DNA of 64,000 bases from Nannobrachium achirus (Eukaryota; Chordata; Actinopteri; Myctophiformes; Myctophidae), in assembly GCA_963921795.1 (NCBI GenBank), contig OY997653.1, positions 24,608,658 to 24,672,657 of the forward strand, read 5' to 3'. A program made the position numbers and the translations under genes. The notes beneath the pieces were generated by a model, which worked only from the letters and a program-made list of their open reading frames with translations, searched no databases and was not told where the DNA came from. This document shows, piece by piece, positions 25,106-37,085 of the stretch. Numbering within the stretch: the first letter of the stretch is position 1; each line of letters starts with the position of its first letter.

Positions 25106-25798
25106 CTCTCTACGTCCTGCGTTTCTTTTGTGGAAGAGCGCTCCTCGAGAAGAGAAATATCATAGGTTTTGGGAGAGGAGTGAGGAGTCTCATCAAATGT
25201 CTTTCCTATGCATAGGGGTTGGATGGATCATTGAGCAGAGGCGACTCGCTCAGTTGCATGTGCAGCGTTCTGGACATGATCGATGACGTGTGGTTACATG
25301 TCTCTGCACATGTAACTGAGCGAGTCGCCTCTACTCAATGATCCTCCCAACCCAAATCTATGATAGGGGCTAAAGCCCCTATCAGAGTCGGTACCGCGGT
25401 GAAGAGCTATCCACCGCGGTGTAGTCTTTTTGAGTCATAAAACTACAACGTTACGTCATTCCTCGCGGTGAAGAGCTTTCCACCGCGAGTCCCGACACAT
25501 CTCTCTGTTTTTACTTTCAGACAGATAGGCTCTTCACCCCGTTCACTGATTGGTCGATCTAGACCAGTCAGTCACGGTGAATAGGACTTCACCGTGACTG
25601 ACTATGATGGCCTTCACTTATTTTCTGACTTGAGGTGGAAAGCTTTCCACCTAAAATGTGCGGTGGATAGCTCTTCACCTTGGACTATGATAGAGGCTTA
25701 ATAAAGACATTTGATGAGACGCACTCCTCTCCCAAAAGTTACGATATTTCTCTTCTCAAGAAGCGCTCTTCCACAAAGAAACGCAGGACGTAGAGAGC
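25106..25798. repeat. Nested fold-back with an internal hairpin cluster
   Basis: The outer arms CTCTCTACGTCCTGCGTTTC...CATTTGATGAG pair over about 100 bp (25106-25205 with 25700-25798). A second inverted pair sits at about 25220-25360 (GGATCATTGAGCAGAGGCGA). Between 25387 and 25690 there are at least four short palindromes built on GGTGAAGAGCT-TTCCACC, one of them CGCGGTGAAGAGCTTTCCAC. No open frame of note. Confidence 0.85.
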
Positions 25799-25799
25799 A

Positions 25800-26850
25800 C
25801 TAGGAAGAAGAGTGCTCCAACGTGTCTTAAACCATGAAAATGCATGGCAGAAAGGTTGCCGGCAGCTCGGGGGAAAATAAAAAATAAATCGCTTTCCGTG
25901 AACACGGGCCCTAAGGCTGTTTTAGTCTTGAGTTTGTTTTCTACGCTTTTTCTCCTCCGTTCCCTTTAACGCTGCAAGTGGGAAGGAAGGTGACTTTGGG
26001 TTGTCCAAATGCACGAGGGTCTGCCTCTACTCGTGCTGTTTCTGCGTCACGTTTGAGGCGAGTCCTGAGTTAAAAGACCGAAGTATTGAATTATGACTTG
26101 AACACCAGAGTGTGGTACTCCTATGCACTGTGGCTCTCCTGGAAAAAAAATGTTGTATTGTACGACAAACATGGCGTTTGATATGCAGAGTTTCATTCCA
26201 ATACGCGGTGAAATCCATTTTGGAAGCCAACTGAAACTCATTGTGATATTTAAAAAACAGATGAGCTTGTCCTCAGAAGCATAACTATCGTGTTTTGCGT
26301 AGATTTTTGAAATGACTTAACTTTAAACTTTTTCATGCTTTACATGAATTTAATTGCCAGTAGCTGTTTTCGTGAGATTCCTTCCAAAACGATGGACACG
26401 GTAGGCCTACAGTATGCCCTTTTGAAATGAAACTCTCCATAATGACCTGTATATCTCTACGTGTTACAATCATTCCTTGGATAGTTCTGCCTTTTTCACT
26501 GTCGTTTTTCTAATGCCGAATCTCTCTAACGAATGAATAAAAAATGCATTTCACGTTACACTCCACAGAATTCTTTCATGCGCTCTGTTCCTAATGAGAC
26601 TTAATTAGAAACAACGGTTATTGAGATGAAAGCCCTGTGCCTGCCAATAAAGGGGGAGGGAAACGTTGACAGTTTAATGCATTTGATATCTGTGAGGATT
26701 TAATGGGTCTAATTGGACGACACCTGCTCAGAATTTACTGTAAATGTGAATGTAAACGTTAATTTCACGTACGGAAAACTGCTAAATTGTAGCTGTGTGT
26801 GGATTTTACAGCCGTAGAAATAAACACTAACTGAACTGTGATATTCTTTG
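25800..26850. other. Intergenic sequence, no feature seen
   Basis: AT-rich, no exon and no clear repeat ends. Confidence 0.3.
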
Positions 26851-27135
26851 TAGGGATGCCGAAACCGATGTTAAAAATAACAATTTAGCCGATAGCCGAT
26901 ACTGATACTGATTTGTTTATAAATCAACATTATAAGAAATAACTGTTCAGAATCTACTGTCTTGGTAGGCTGCAAATAACCAACACACCAACATAGCCAG
27001 CGCAAAATGTATGCTTATCAACAACAGATAAATATCGGCTACTGCCATCGGTTAGTGTCAGCTTTATTTGCCGATACCGATAACGGCAAACATCGTCCGA
27101 TACCGATGTGTGGCCGATATGTCGGTGCATCCCTA
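26851..27135. mobile_element. TIR element (TAGGGATGCCGAAACC ends)
   Basis: The ends TAGGGATGCCGAAACCGAT and ATGTCGGTGCATCCCTA are inverted. The interior is rich in CCGATAC-type short repeats, as in a common fish MITE group. Confidence 0.75.
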
Positions 27136-27239
27136 ATTCTTTGGTTAAAGATATTCGATCTTTGTTCAGTAACAGGGTTTGTCCCGTCACTCTGTCTTTA
27201 ATAAACAGAAAATATATTTTCAGGTGGGTTGTCAGTTTT

Positions 27240-27400
27240 AACTAATCAGGATAGAGTACCCATTTATCAGCTTCAGTTTTATAGTGATCCAGTTCCAATT
27301 GTGTCAGTTCAATTCTTTGTCTCTCTTCCAGTTTCAATTTGTTTATCCTGTTTCTTGTATGAGTTCTCCCTCCTGATTGGATGAAATTGGTATCCCCGAC
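27240..27400 (-). pseudogene. Coiled-coil-coding fragment, possibly transposon-derived
   Basis: The - strand reads RINKLKLEERQRIELTQLEL and then a stop after ADKWVLYPD. DNA of the same origin, diverged, is at about 32815-32960 on the + strand (both contain ACTCATACA...CAGGATAAACAA and CAAAGAATTGAAC). Charged coils of this kind end Myb/SANT-type proteins of Harbinger elements, but that link is only a guess. Confidence 0.3.
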
Positions 27401-27794
27401 CTGAGGCCGAGACTGCAGAGAGATTTGGGATACGGCTGTTACAGAACAAACATGATACTGTTGCAATGATTGCTATCAGAATATATAGAGCTATTTAACT
27501 CTTGACACAGACCGACCTCTAACAACCACACCACTATGATTAAACAGTAAATTGCATAATTGCGCTAACATGTCCACGTTAATTGCTACATACAGTGTAG
27601 GCCAGAGGTGCCATGTTTTATGTTCTTAATAGTCGAGCGTGCCATATCAAGTTGTATTATGACAATATTTCAAAATGATTTTCACATTAGTCCATTGTAA
27701 TGATCATTGAATTCACTGGACCTCTCTCTCACACTTATGCCAGTGTGCCAGCAATCACCCTCTCCTGTGCCAATGTTGGCACCGTTGCCTGAGG

Positions 27795-28068
27795 CAGTGG
27801 TTCTCAAACTTTTTCATGTCAAGGACCCCCAAATTGACACTTATTAGCCTGCAGACCCCTATTTGGAAAGATATGCCAGGGACCCTCATAAGAGAAGATT
27901 TTTGATGTGATTATCAACCATTTTAATTTCAGGGACCCCCGGTTTGACATGCATTAGGCTACTGATCTCCATTTCATGGTATTTCTATCCCTTATTTATA
28001 TTGTAAAACCCCCTGGAACTCCCTCAAGGACCCATGGGGGTCCCCAGACCCCACTTTGAGAACCAATG
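27795..28068 (+). mobile_element. hAT-like MITE (CAGTGGTTCTCAAAC)
   Basis: Left end CAGTGGTTCTCAAACTTTTT, right end CCCACTTTGAGAACCAATG. The flanks GCCTGAGG and GCCTAAGG agree at 7 of 8. No palindromic module in this copy. Confidence 0.88.
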
Positions 28069-28171
28069 GCCTAAGGTTGCCTAACCGTGGTTGTAGGCCA
28101 TAAGAACTTTAAGGAACCATCTGGGTCAACATTGTCTTGGGTGTCCCAAAAATACAATTGGAGTAGATCAG

Positions 28172-28225
28172 TGGTTCTCAAACATTTTTTATTTCATGGA
28201 CCCCACGGTTTGATATGATGGGAGC
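28172..28225 (+). mobile_element. Solo left end of a CAGTGGTTCTCAAAC element
   Basis: TCAGTGGTTCTCAAACATTT, then TTCATGGACCCCACGG; no right end follows. Confidence 0.55.
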
Positions 28226-28300
28226 CCAATCTACACTGTAAACTCCTCAGTGTACAAAGTACAGATCACATTACTACCAAGTATAAAATGGTGTTATGGG

Positions 28301-28651
28301 CAGAGGTGGACAAGTACTCAACCACAGTACTTGAGTACTCAAATCGACTGCTTGTGAAAGATGCTCTGTCAGATTTATATTTGAGTTTGGGGTACTGGAG
28401 TATTTGCTTCAAGTATTCAAACGTCCATGCTTTTAAAAATACTTCAGTATTCAAATTGACAAGTTACAAAGTAAGTAACAACACAAGCTCATAACATGTC
28501 GCACCACAACGCATTGTGAGCTCGTAGATCGGCTACAGTACAATATTTGTCTTTGAAATGGAAAGTAAAGACACTCAAGTACAAATTTACAGTATTTACT
28601 GTATTACTGTACAGTATTCAAGTAAATGTACTTTGTTGCTTTCCACCACAT
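28301..28651. mobile_element. hAT element of the CAGTGGTGG type with module
   Basis: It starts CAGAGGTGGACAAGTACTCA and ends TTGCTTTCCACCACAT, with a perfect flanking duplication GTTATGGG (28293-28300 and 28652-28659). A module remnant sits at 28491-28544. Confidence 0.85.
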
Positions 28652-28939
28652 GTTATGGGAAGCACATTAAAATGAGTAAAATATTCATCATCTTAGTGCT
28701 TGGGTGACCAGCACATGTGAGCTGAAAAGACAGAATCAGTTGTCACTCTGCCTTCTGCACAAATCACTGTGTGCATTAAAAAAGGTAGTTCATAGTGTGG
28801 TGAATTCAACTTGATGTCCACACGTAGTGACATGTTTTGTGAAGAGCTGCTCATAACGTACCCCAAGCACAATTCCTCTAGTTCATGCAAATGCACCTGG
28901 CAATAACCTTTTTTTCCTCTTCTTTTAAACCAATTGAAC

Positions 28940-29060
28940 CCTAGGTATCCCTATTCTGGTTAGAACATTCCCCGGAAATAGCAGGCTCACAACAGGACGC
29001 GCTGTGAGCCAGATCAGCTATTTTCAATGAAGAGACTTTGTGTAGAGGGAAAAACTAGAG
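28940..29060 (-). mobile_element. Family 1 fragment, reversed, with module
   Basis: TATCCCTATTCTGG and the module at 28976-29026 followed by TTTGTGTAGAGGGAAAAA match the middle of reversed family 1 copies. Confidence 0.55.
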
Positions 29061-29678
29061 TATCTATCTATTTTCTTTTTTAAACAAAGCTCCTTGTAAA
29101 GTACAGTAAAATGCCTATTTTGAGGAAATGGCAGGATCTGTCAACCCTAAAATGCGGCACATTTATAGCAAAGCAACCTGTTCTCTAGAGGGGAACTGAA
29201 TCAGCAAGTACAGTAAAAAAAATAAACAACAGCAGCAAAACCACACACTGCAGAATCTTTCGCGCCGTCATTTCTGCTTCGTTGTTGTGACAATGAAAAC
29301 AACAGAGAATGTCTGTCTTTTTTTCCTTCTTCTAAAATGTCTTGTCTCCCCCCCCCCCTCACCCCACCCAGAAAGGAGACTGCTAGCCAGTCCCTCCCCT
29401 GTGAAGTTCAGAGACTTTGTGTGGATGTTTATTATTTTAAAGTGTATTCTCCCAGGTTTATAACGTCAGTCGATCAGCAGGCAGCTCGGCGCCGCTTGTC
29501 TCCGTGTGGTGTTGGCTGTGTTCAGCAGCGGCGGAGACTTGACAAGGTCTGTGTCCCATGGTGTTCGCTTCAGTCCTGCGGGGATAAAGAAACGACAAGT
29601 AAAAATAAACATCGCTGTTGTCAGGCGGAAATCGTGAATTGGTATACCTTATCATACCACAGTGTCACGCAAACGCAT

Positions 29679-29740
29679 CGAAAGTAGCAGATCTGCAAGC
29701 TCGCAATGTGTCTCGCGCTTGTAGATCTGCTGTTTTCAAA
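29679..29740. repeat. Palindromic module
   Basis: CGAAAGTAGCAGATCTGCAAGC and CGCTTGTAGATCTGCTGTTTTC arms, loop around AATGTGTCT. No carrier recognised. Confidence 0.75.
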
Positions 29741-29845
29741 TTTGAATCCTGACGAGTAACAGTTTTCCTCCTCGAGGAACCACTGTTCTAGGGTTTGCTT
29801 TGATACAAATGTACTTGGAAAGTATTTATTGTTCTAACTTTTTTT

Positions 29846-30503
29846 AAAGGAGCACTTCAACCATTTTGATCCTTACCTTATCTTCATTCATGTTTTTATT
29901 TTATTTATTTATTTATTTGTTTATTTAGACGGGACAATGCATATTAATGAACACTACATGAATGCAATGTAAATAAGCCGGAATTAGCAAGAATGCTAAA
30001 TTTCATCCGTAGTCCCCACATGAAGACAAAACAATACATGCCAACAAACAGTAACCCTACATTAGGAGAGGGCGCCTAAGAACATACATACAAATACTAT
30101 TTTTCCTGAACCAAGAAAAAAAAAAAAAAAAAAACAACACATATTACTAACAGTACCCTACATTAAAAAAGGATAGTTAAAAATATACGTACATGGCATG
30201 AGCTGTACTCTTAGAACTATACATGGTCACAGGTTTGATTGTCAACTAACCATTTTTTTAGATTGAACTTGAAGGATGGAAATGACAAACATGTGTATTA
30301 CAATATGGCACCATTTTTTCCGTCTACTCACTCTGCATCTCATTGGTGTCAGAGACGGTTCAGAAACTTGCCTACTTGATGCAGGCAGGTTTCTGAACTG
30401 TCCACTCCACACAGACATCCTCAGAGACACAGAGCCAGGAGACATAATGGTGACATAGCCTATAATGAGGGCCATACAAAGAAAATGTGAAGTGGTCCTT
30501 TAA
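29846..30503. repeat. Fold-back with AAAGGAGCACTTC ends
   Basis: TTTAAAGGAGCACTTCAACC at the left is loosely inverted by GTGAAGTGGTCCTTTAA at the right. A short inner hairpin (GGTTCAGAAACTTGCC with GGCAGGTTTCTGAACTG) lies near 30355. A-rich and T-rich runs fill the rest. Confidence 0.6.
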
Positions 30504-30912
30504 TGCAGACCCTACATCATATTTTAGCTGACACCTCAGGAGACGGTAGTTTTAGGGAACGCAAAGATCTAATCTTTTGGTAAATGATTGATCAATTTTT
30601 CCATTTGAACTCGTTCTCAGTTGTCTCTCGTTAGTCGTAATACTCCGGGAAACTCTTATTCTGATGCCAAAGTCATCCATCCCTTAAAAGTCAGAAGTCT
30701 GGCTGAAGTTACTTTGTTTTGTAAATGTGGTATGAGACATATACTAACTTCAAAGCACGTTCCACAGATCCAGCTTCCTCTTTGAACATTTTAATCTATT
30801 CGCTGCAAAAACACCTATTTTAGACAGCTCTGGGGTAACTCTCAGACGCAACCAGGAACAGAATCGTGGAAATGCCTCCGTTAGGCAGTTCACGATTTGT
30901 TAGATTAGTTTC
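30504..30912 (+). repeat. Local direct duplication, copy 1
   Basis: This copy aligns with 31493-31878, including AAAGCACGTTCCACAGATCC and CAGCTTCCTCTTTGAACA. Several indels have accumulated. No open frame explains it. Confidence 0.85.
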
Positions 30913-31259
30913 GGTGCATGATCCGAGTCAAAGGCAGGGCAAATCTGATCTGCAGAGCATTCAGTCGCTGTCAGCACAGAAACCTGGTATCTCCGTATTT
31001 TCAACCTTTTATGTTTTTTTTTTGTTTATGGATGGATGATTTTATTTTGTCATTGAACACAAGTGTACAACGAAATGTACTTGATGGCATCAATCCAATG
31101 CAAAAGGAGTGACAAAATACATACTGTAGACCTGTGTTAGTAGCAGCATAGGTACTAATTAATGAGAAAAATGAGCCCTATGATCGCTATAGTTTACAAA
31201 CATTGGAGAGAGCCTTGCGGTTGTAACGCGCCGCCACCATGGTGAAATGAATGCCCTAC

Positions 31260-31350
31260 TTAAGGGTCTTCAACGATGTTTCAGGCCAATGACCCCTTAG
31301 TTGAGACTTGAGAGAGATGAAGCAGGGACCCCCACTACATATTGTATAAA
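31260..31350 (+). mobile_element. Family 1 left-end fragment
   Basis: AAGGGTCTTCAACGATGTTT and CAGGCCAATGACCCCTTAG match the family 1 left end. Family-specific sequence stops after CTACATATTGTATAAA. Confidence 0.65.
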
Positions 31351-31492
31351 ATATATTATTTGTGGGCCCACAGCCATCACGGAGAGATAAATCCAGTGTC
31401 CACACGGTCCAAATCGTCATCTGCGATCGAACACTTCTGACATATTTAGCCATCCCCTCTCCCGGTAAATGATAAATAAAGAGTTAATGTAG

Positions 31493-31878
31493 TGGTCCTC
31501 CAAAGCAGACCCTACATCATTTTTATCTGACCCCTCATGAGACTGTAGTTTTAGAAAAAACGAAGACGAAAAAATCTATCAAATCATTTTCCAAAATGTT
31601 TTCAGTTATCTCGTTACTACTCGGGGAACTCTTATTCCAAAGTCATCCAACCATTAAAGTCTGGTTGAAGTTACTTTGTTTTCTAAATGTGGTATCAGAC
31701 ATACTAACTTCAAAGCACGTTCCACAGATCCAGCTTCCTCTTTGAACACTTTAATCTATTCGCTGCTACTGTAAAACACCTTTTTAGATTCCTCTGGGGC
31801 AACTCTCAGACGCTCCAGGAACGGAACCGTGGAAATACCTTGGTTTAGTCAGTTCACAAAATGGTTAGAGATTAGTTT
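31493..31878 (+). repeat. Local direct duplication, copy 2
   Basis: Second copy of the 30504-30912 sequence. It is followed immediately by the long TG tract. Confidence 0.85.
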
Positions 31879-32053
<175 letters not shown>

Positions 32054-32147
32054 CAACACCAGCACGCCTCTACAGTAAGTACATAATTAAGCATAAATTA
32101 CACACATTCTTACCTGGGAGCTGTACAATTACAGAGTGACTATATCT

Positions 32148-32472
32148 TAGGGATGGAACGATTTGAACATTTCATATCATGATTATTGTGACCAAAGAAA
32201 TCGCGATTTACGATATCGCGATAATCAAAATCCATTATCCTGGGGCAGAACATGTGCCAAAAAATATATGATAGAGAGTGGAAAAAAAGACTATCTTTTA
32301 CCTATTATAGAGGGTTTAAGTGCTACCGGATATGCAGCTCGGCAAATAAAAGGTGAATTGATCAAAGTGCATGACGAGTACGATATCTCGATGAATTGAA
32401 TTTCCACGATACGATTATCGTGAGTGTTTTTTATCAGGATAAACGATAATATGGCTTATCGTCCCATCCCTA
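32148..32472. mobile_element. TIR element (TAGGGATGGAACGAT ends)
   Basis: TAGGGATGGAACGATTTGAA and CTTATCGTCCCATCCCTA are inverted. The interior has ATCGCGATTTACGATATCGC-like repeats. Confidence 0.78.
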
Positions 32473-32814
32473 CTACATCTACATGTTCTTACCTAGTGTA
32501 ATATCCACTGGCGCCATCCGATCCTAAGTAGCTTCTCCTAACTGACTGGTCCTGGGAGGTTTTTGTACCTTGAATAGAGAAACAAGAAGCACAATTACTG
32601 GAACTCCAAGGCAAAATGTGAAAGGCAATATCAGCTGTCTTTGTTTTTATAAAGCTGAAACGTGAACAGGATGGAAATGGGGAGCAACTACACTGAAATA
32701 GAAACTATCCACACTGGAACCTGTATGAATATTTTCTCTCTGTGGATTTTGAAGGCAATAGCCTTGGTTCCATAAAAGAGAAACACTGAGCTTGTGTTCT
32801 CTCCAACTCCAATC

Positions 32815-32960
32815 CTTCAATCACGAAGGATAACTCATACAGGATAAACAAGTGAAATTGGAGTTGACACAAAGAATTGAACAGAAAAGAATCAAAACTA
32901 TAAAATTGAAACTGATCTTTTCTGACTGGAGGAAATTCGCTTAAAGCTGGAGAGACAGGG
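32815..32960 (+). pseudogene. Second coiled-coil-coding fragment
   Basis: The + strand reads QDKQVKLELTQRIEQKRIKT in one frame. DNA is homologous to the - strand at 27240-27400. No start, stop or domain identifies it. Confidence 0.3.
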
Positions 32961-33360
32961 AGACCCCTGTTACTGAATAAACACTCCATAGCAATGATCA
33001 GGATGCTTTAACTTTTGTCAAAAAGCCACATGCAAACACCACACAGCACACACGCATTGTACCTTCTGCACCTTCTGCATGCATAGACACATGCACATGT
33101 GCAAAAGCTTGGGCATTCACACATAAAAGATGTACGTAGCCAACATTTTAAATGTGTGATCACTTATTTGATCTCTTTGGGTGAAGCAGGAAGGACTGCT
33201 TGTATTCATACTGCGTTGAGTGTTAATATCAGACTAATGTATAGTATACTGTATACAAATATGGTATTATCTTTGTGATTGTTGACATGCTGTACTTCAA
33301 TCATATTGACATGCTTATGCAAGATGACCTACTGTATATTTATATTCAGTCATACAGTCT

Positions 33361-33415
33361 ATTCCTGTGCCAAAACAGCTGATCTACCAGCTCACAGCGC
33401 ATCACGATGAGCTTT
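33361..33415. repeat. Half palindromic module
   Basis: AAACAGCTGATCTACCAGCT, then CACAGCGCATCACGATGAGC; the right arm is missing. Confidence 0.5.
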
Positions 33416-33431
33416 TGAACTTATTCACTGA

Positions 33432-33920
33432 TAGAGGGTATGCACATCCACTGGGACACGCCCCCCTAATCTAGACTGAGTGGCAAAACATTGAGCAGCA
33501 GGGAGCATTGGAGTTTGGAAGTGCTAGTTGCAAATCACTCAATGGCCCTGCATACCAGCTGTTTCTACATTGCACTTAATGCAGGAGGCAGCAGGATGTT
33601 TTGTTGTTGAAAACGAGTGCTTCCAAACTCCGACACTTGGAAAAATAATCACCAGCACAGAATGTCTTGACAGAAAGTAGCTCATAACATGCCTATGGTG
33701 GATTTTTATGAAACAAAAACTTTGCAGATAGAAAGAGGATAATTCAAGCTTACAGTACATCTGCAATGTTGGTGAGTTTAACTTTGTTTAATACAATCAG
33801 ATAGGACTTTTCTGTTTGGATGTACAGTATGGGCTGTCAATGGCAGAAATTAGTTTTTTGCCAATCAGTAGACGTTCCCACATAACTCCAGCAACAGTGA
33901 TGTCACGTGCATACCCTCTA
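33432..33920. mobile_element. TIR element (TAGAGGGTATGCAC ends)
   Basis: TAGAGGGTATGCAC and GTGCATACCCTCTA are exact inverted ends 489 bp apart. Inner GGAAGTG / TTCCAAACTCCGAC stretches add a partial inverted structure. Non-coding. Confidence 0.8.
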
Positions 33921-34127
33921 CACTCAAGGACATTCTTGGATCAATAGTGTTCTATAATTTAAAAAACAAAACAAACGCTTTTAGTTCATTTTAGTTCATT
34001 TTTGCCCTCGATAAACACAAGATTAATAGATTATTGATCTATAAATGCTGCTGTTCTGTTTGTTTTGATGCTTCACAACCTTATCCCAGGCACAGTTTAA
34101 AAGATCATAGTTGTGCTTCTACTTTTT

Positions 34128-34182
34128 TCACAATGCGTCACTATACATGACTCATTGTGAGCTTGTAGATCTGCTATTTACT
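34128..34182. repeat. Half palindromic module
   Basis: CACAATGCGTCACTATACATG ACTCATTGTGAGCTTGTAGATCTGCTATTT in outline: loop and right arm are kept, the left arm is lost. Confidence 0.55.
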
Positions 34183-34335
34183 GAGCACGACACCAGCACG
34201 CAACTAAACAAGGCATCAACAAAGACAGGCTCTCACAAAGAGTATACAGACGTGTCTCATGTCAATATGCACATCCATATGTCCCATTGTTATTATCAGA
34301 GATTAGCACTGAGATTCTTTAATTGTCATTGTCAA

Positions 34336-34445
34336 TGATTAGCAGAGGTTGGCCATGCTTTTATTTTTGAAATGTTGTATTAGCAGAGATAGGCCTCCCG
34401 CTGAAATGCTTTTATTTTTGAAATGTTGGATTAGCAGAGATTGGT
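34336..34445 (+). repeat. Two-copy tandem repeat of about 61 bp
   Basis: ATGCTTTTATTTTTGAAATG, then TTG-ATTAGCAGAGAT, occurs at about 34354 and 34406. Confidence 0.75.
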
Positions 34446-35334
34446 CTGGCGTAGTTACAGACTCTGTACAGCATTCAGACATTGTAGAAAACTTGTCTGG
34501 CTTGCGAGACTACCTGGCACTTTAATGCATTTGTTGCCCTTTCAGATGCAGGAGCCAACTCTGCCAAGTTCCTGGCTGAGATTAAAGGGGCCATTGATCA
34601 CACACTGTTAATCTTTTAGGTTTCTTTTTGGGTTCCCTTCAAAAGCATGTTGTTTGCTGTGCGATGCAGGAGTGTGTTGTTGCGTTGTTTACTGGCTGTG
34701 TTCTTCAGGTGGTGTCTGGGGGCAGGATTAGGCCAAAAAGGTTCGGTGTTAATGAGAATGAGAAGTAGCAGATCTGTCCGTGTTTGAGTGTTTGTTGGAA
34801 AGTGAGTTTTTTATTGATGTTGTTGCTAGTCCTGAACTTTGCTGTGTGTGCAGGGAAGAGACCTGTGTGTGCATGAGACTATCCATGAGATGAAGAGAGA
34901 AGAGAGAGAACCCACCTAGACTAAACCGTGGCAATAAATAAATAAAAAGGGTCCAGCAATCAAGTGCCTTTCTGCACTTTTTCCCCAATTTTGCCAAGCC
35001 ACACGGTCTGTCATAAACTAAGCAGGGATCAAATCACCCAAAAACATGTTATTTTCAAGTAGCCTATAGCAATACATGCTTAAGTCTGTGAATATTGTTC
35101 TGTGTTATATCAAAGTTTTGGTGCAAGCGCCGTCGGCACTCTAAACTGAAACTTCTTATTAGTTTGCTCAAAAGATAGTGGAAAGAAACGATCAGCATTT
35201 TAGCCGCTGCTAAACGGTAAACACATTTCTGCCTCATTACCACGAGTTGTGGATCATTTGTCTGCTGATGAGATCCTGAGATATTTACCTGTCCTGATAC
35301 AGCCTGTAATCAACCATCTGATAACATGCGATTT
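34446..35334. other. Intergenic sequence, no feature seen
   Basis: No exon on either strand. In particular, no exon resembling the membrane-proximal end of an IMPG protein was found. Confidence 0.3.
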
Positions 35335-35954
35335 GTCTAAAGGTGACAACAACAACCGACATAGTCTTCTATGACAGGGGTTTTCAAAGTGGGTGACGGG
35401 GCACCCTGGGGTGCCGTGACGGCAGTCCAGGGGTGCCACGAGATCATTTGATAAATTTGGAATTTATTTGGACACTTGAAAAAATATTTATTATCATTTT
35501 AAACTTGAAGTACAAAGTTATTTTCAGTCAGTTCTAACCAAAATGGCTGTTATCTCAATGTTTTCCTCGCAACATAATCACTAAAATATCGTCACTGTCG
35601 GGCAGAAACCTTGTATCTCCAAGTTTCAATGTCTTTTGGTAAAGCAAGGCCCTGCTTCACCATACAAGTTTGTCACACAAAACTAGTGAAAACAGCCAAT
35701 CTACAAGCACACGTGTGCTTGTAGATCTGCTGTTTTCACTAGTTTAGTACATGTTATAGATGATAAATACAAAACGAATGGTTTTGGACACCGACAACGA
35801 CAATATGCTATAAATATAATGTGCTGGGAGTGAAAATTATAACGTAGGGGTGCCTCGGATTAAAAAAAAAATATTTATGGGGTGCCCTGAGACAAAAAAG
35901 TTTTAGATCCTCTGGTCTAAAGGTGACAACAACAACCGACATAGTCTTCTATGA
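35335..35954. mobile_element. hAT-like element between exact 40-bp direct repeats
   Basis: The element (35375-35914) starts CAGGGGTTTTCAAAGTGGG and ends TTTTAGATCCTCTG. An identical 40-bp sequence beginning GTCTAAAGGTGACAACAACA lies immediately on each side (35335-35374 and 35915-35954). Nested inside is an ATCGTCACTGTCGGGCAG element (35588-35804) with a module at 35680-35746. Confidence 0.88.
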
Positions 35955-36337
35955 ATAGTTATAGATTTAGACATTACAGTACTGTTGTCTGGCTGTCGTA
36001 ACTATTCAGACATTGTTTTGGAGAAGCCTTTCCCACAGCGCCTAAAACCAATAATTGAATAGCTTGCTTCATCAAGCCTCCCACTGGATCATGCAACTTG
36101 GCGTGGTTTAAAGCACCCTGTGGTAAATGGTGCCAAACCCCACGCAAATGGAAATGCACAATTTCGTGCCTCCGGCAGACCAGCACAAACAGATGGGAGC
36201 TTTTTTCTCACCTTCAGCTGGGATAGATAGAGGTCTGGCTTGAGATGTGTGAGCACAAAATACCTTTTTGTATTTGTTCGACAACTAATATACCGGTATA
36301 AAGTTAGACCTTTACTATGCGATGATAATGATGGACT

Positions 36338-36900
36338 TTAACCCATTCAGAACGGGTACACATTATTGTGTATCATTATTTTATGCTTTAACTATTGAAA
36401 AATAGCAGATATACAAGCTCACAGCGCGGCACCGAGTGCCGCGCTGCGAGCTTGTAGATCTGCTATTTTTGACCCGATTCTATAAGTGTCTTTTGAATCC
36501 TCCTAAGATTTTTTGAAAACCCTACGTTTCTATGTCAGCAATCTGGCCAGCCATCGTCAAAGAAAAGGTCCTTTTCACTTAACTGGAGCTCAGTTAGTCT
36601 GTTCTTGAGAGACTACTATGTCAGTGGTTCTCAAACCTTTTCATGTGAAGGACCTCCAAAATGATATGTATTTGGCCACGGACCCCCATCTCAAAATATT
36701 TAGTTCCAAGGACCCCCCAGAAGCAAAATTTGAGTTACAAATGTTCGCTTTGAAAATATATATATTCAAAGATTTGCACACATTTTCACGACTTTTTCAA
36801 AAATAGCAGATCTACAACCTCGCAGCGCGGCCCTCGGTGCCGCGCTGTGAGCTTGCCTATCTGCTATTTTTCACTTGTTAAAGCATTCAAATATGATCAG
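36338..36900 (+). mobile_element. Two-hairpin TTAA element
   Basis: It starts TTAACCCATTCAGAACGGG. Module copies at 36397-36470 and 36799-36871 are inverted copies of each other, so each long terminal repeat contains a whole hairpin. The right TTAA end is decayed. The middle has GTCAGTGGTTCTCAAACC. Confidence 0.82.
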
Positions 36901-36984
36901 ATTTAACACAGTCTTGAGTGTAATCTAAAAAGTAATCTTGAAAAGAAATTGAACAATTTGGAGAATTTTTTTTAAAACATTTTA

Positions 36985-37085
36985 ACAACAAATCTTCACG
37001 GGGGTCCCTGGCACTAAATATTTTCTGTTGGGGGACCGCAAATGAATACATCATTCGGGGTTCTTGAGACTGATCTACAACCATA
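36985..37085 (-). mobile_element. hAT-like fragment, reversed
   Basis: GGGGGTCCCTGGCACTAAAT and TTGGGGGACCGCAAATGAAT match reversed CAGTGGTTCTCAAAC elements. Confidence 0.55.

Noticed and set aside
29458-29655. A GC-richer open frame on the - strand as the missing IMPG1 end
   Set aside because: It has no cysteine pattern or membrane segment fitting the second EGF-like unit, and no splice site in the needed phase was seen.
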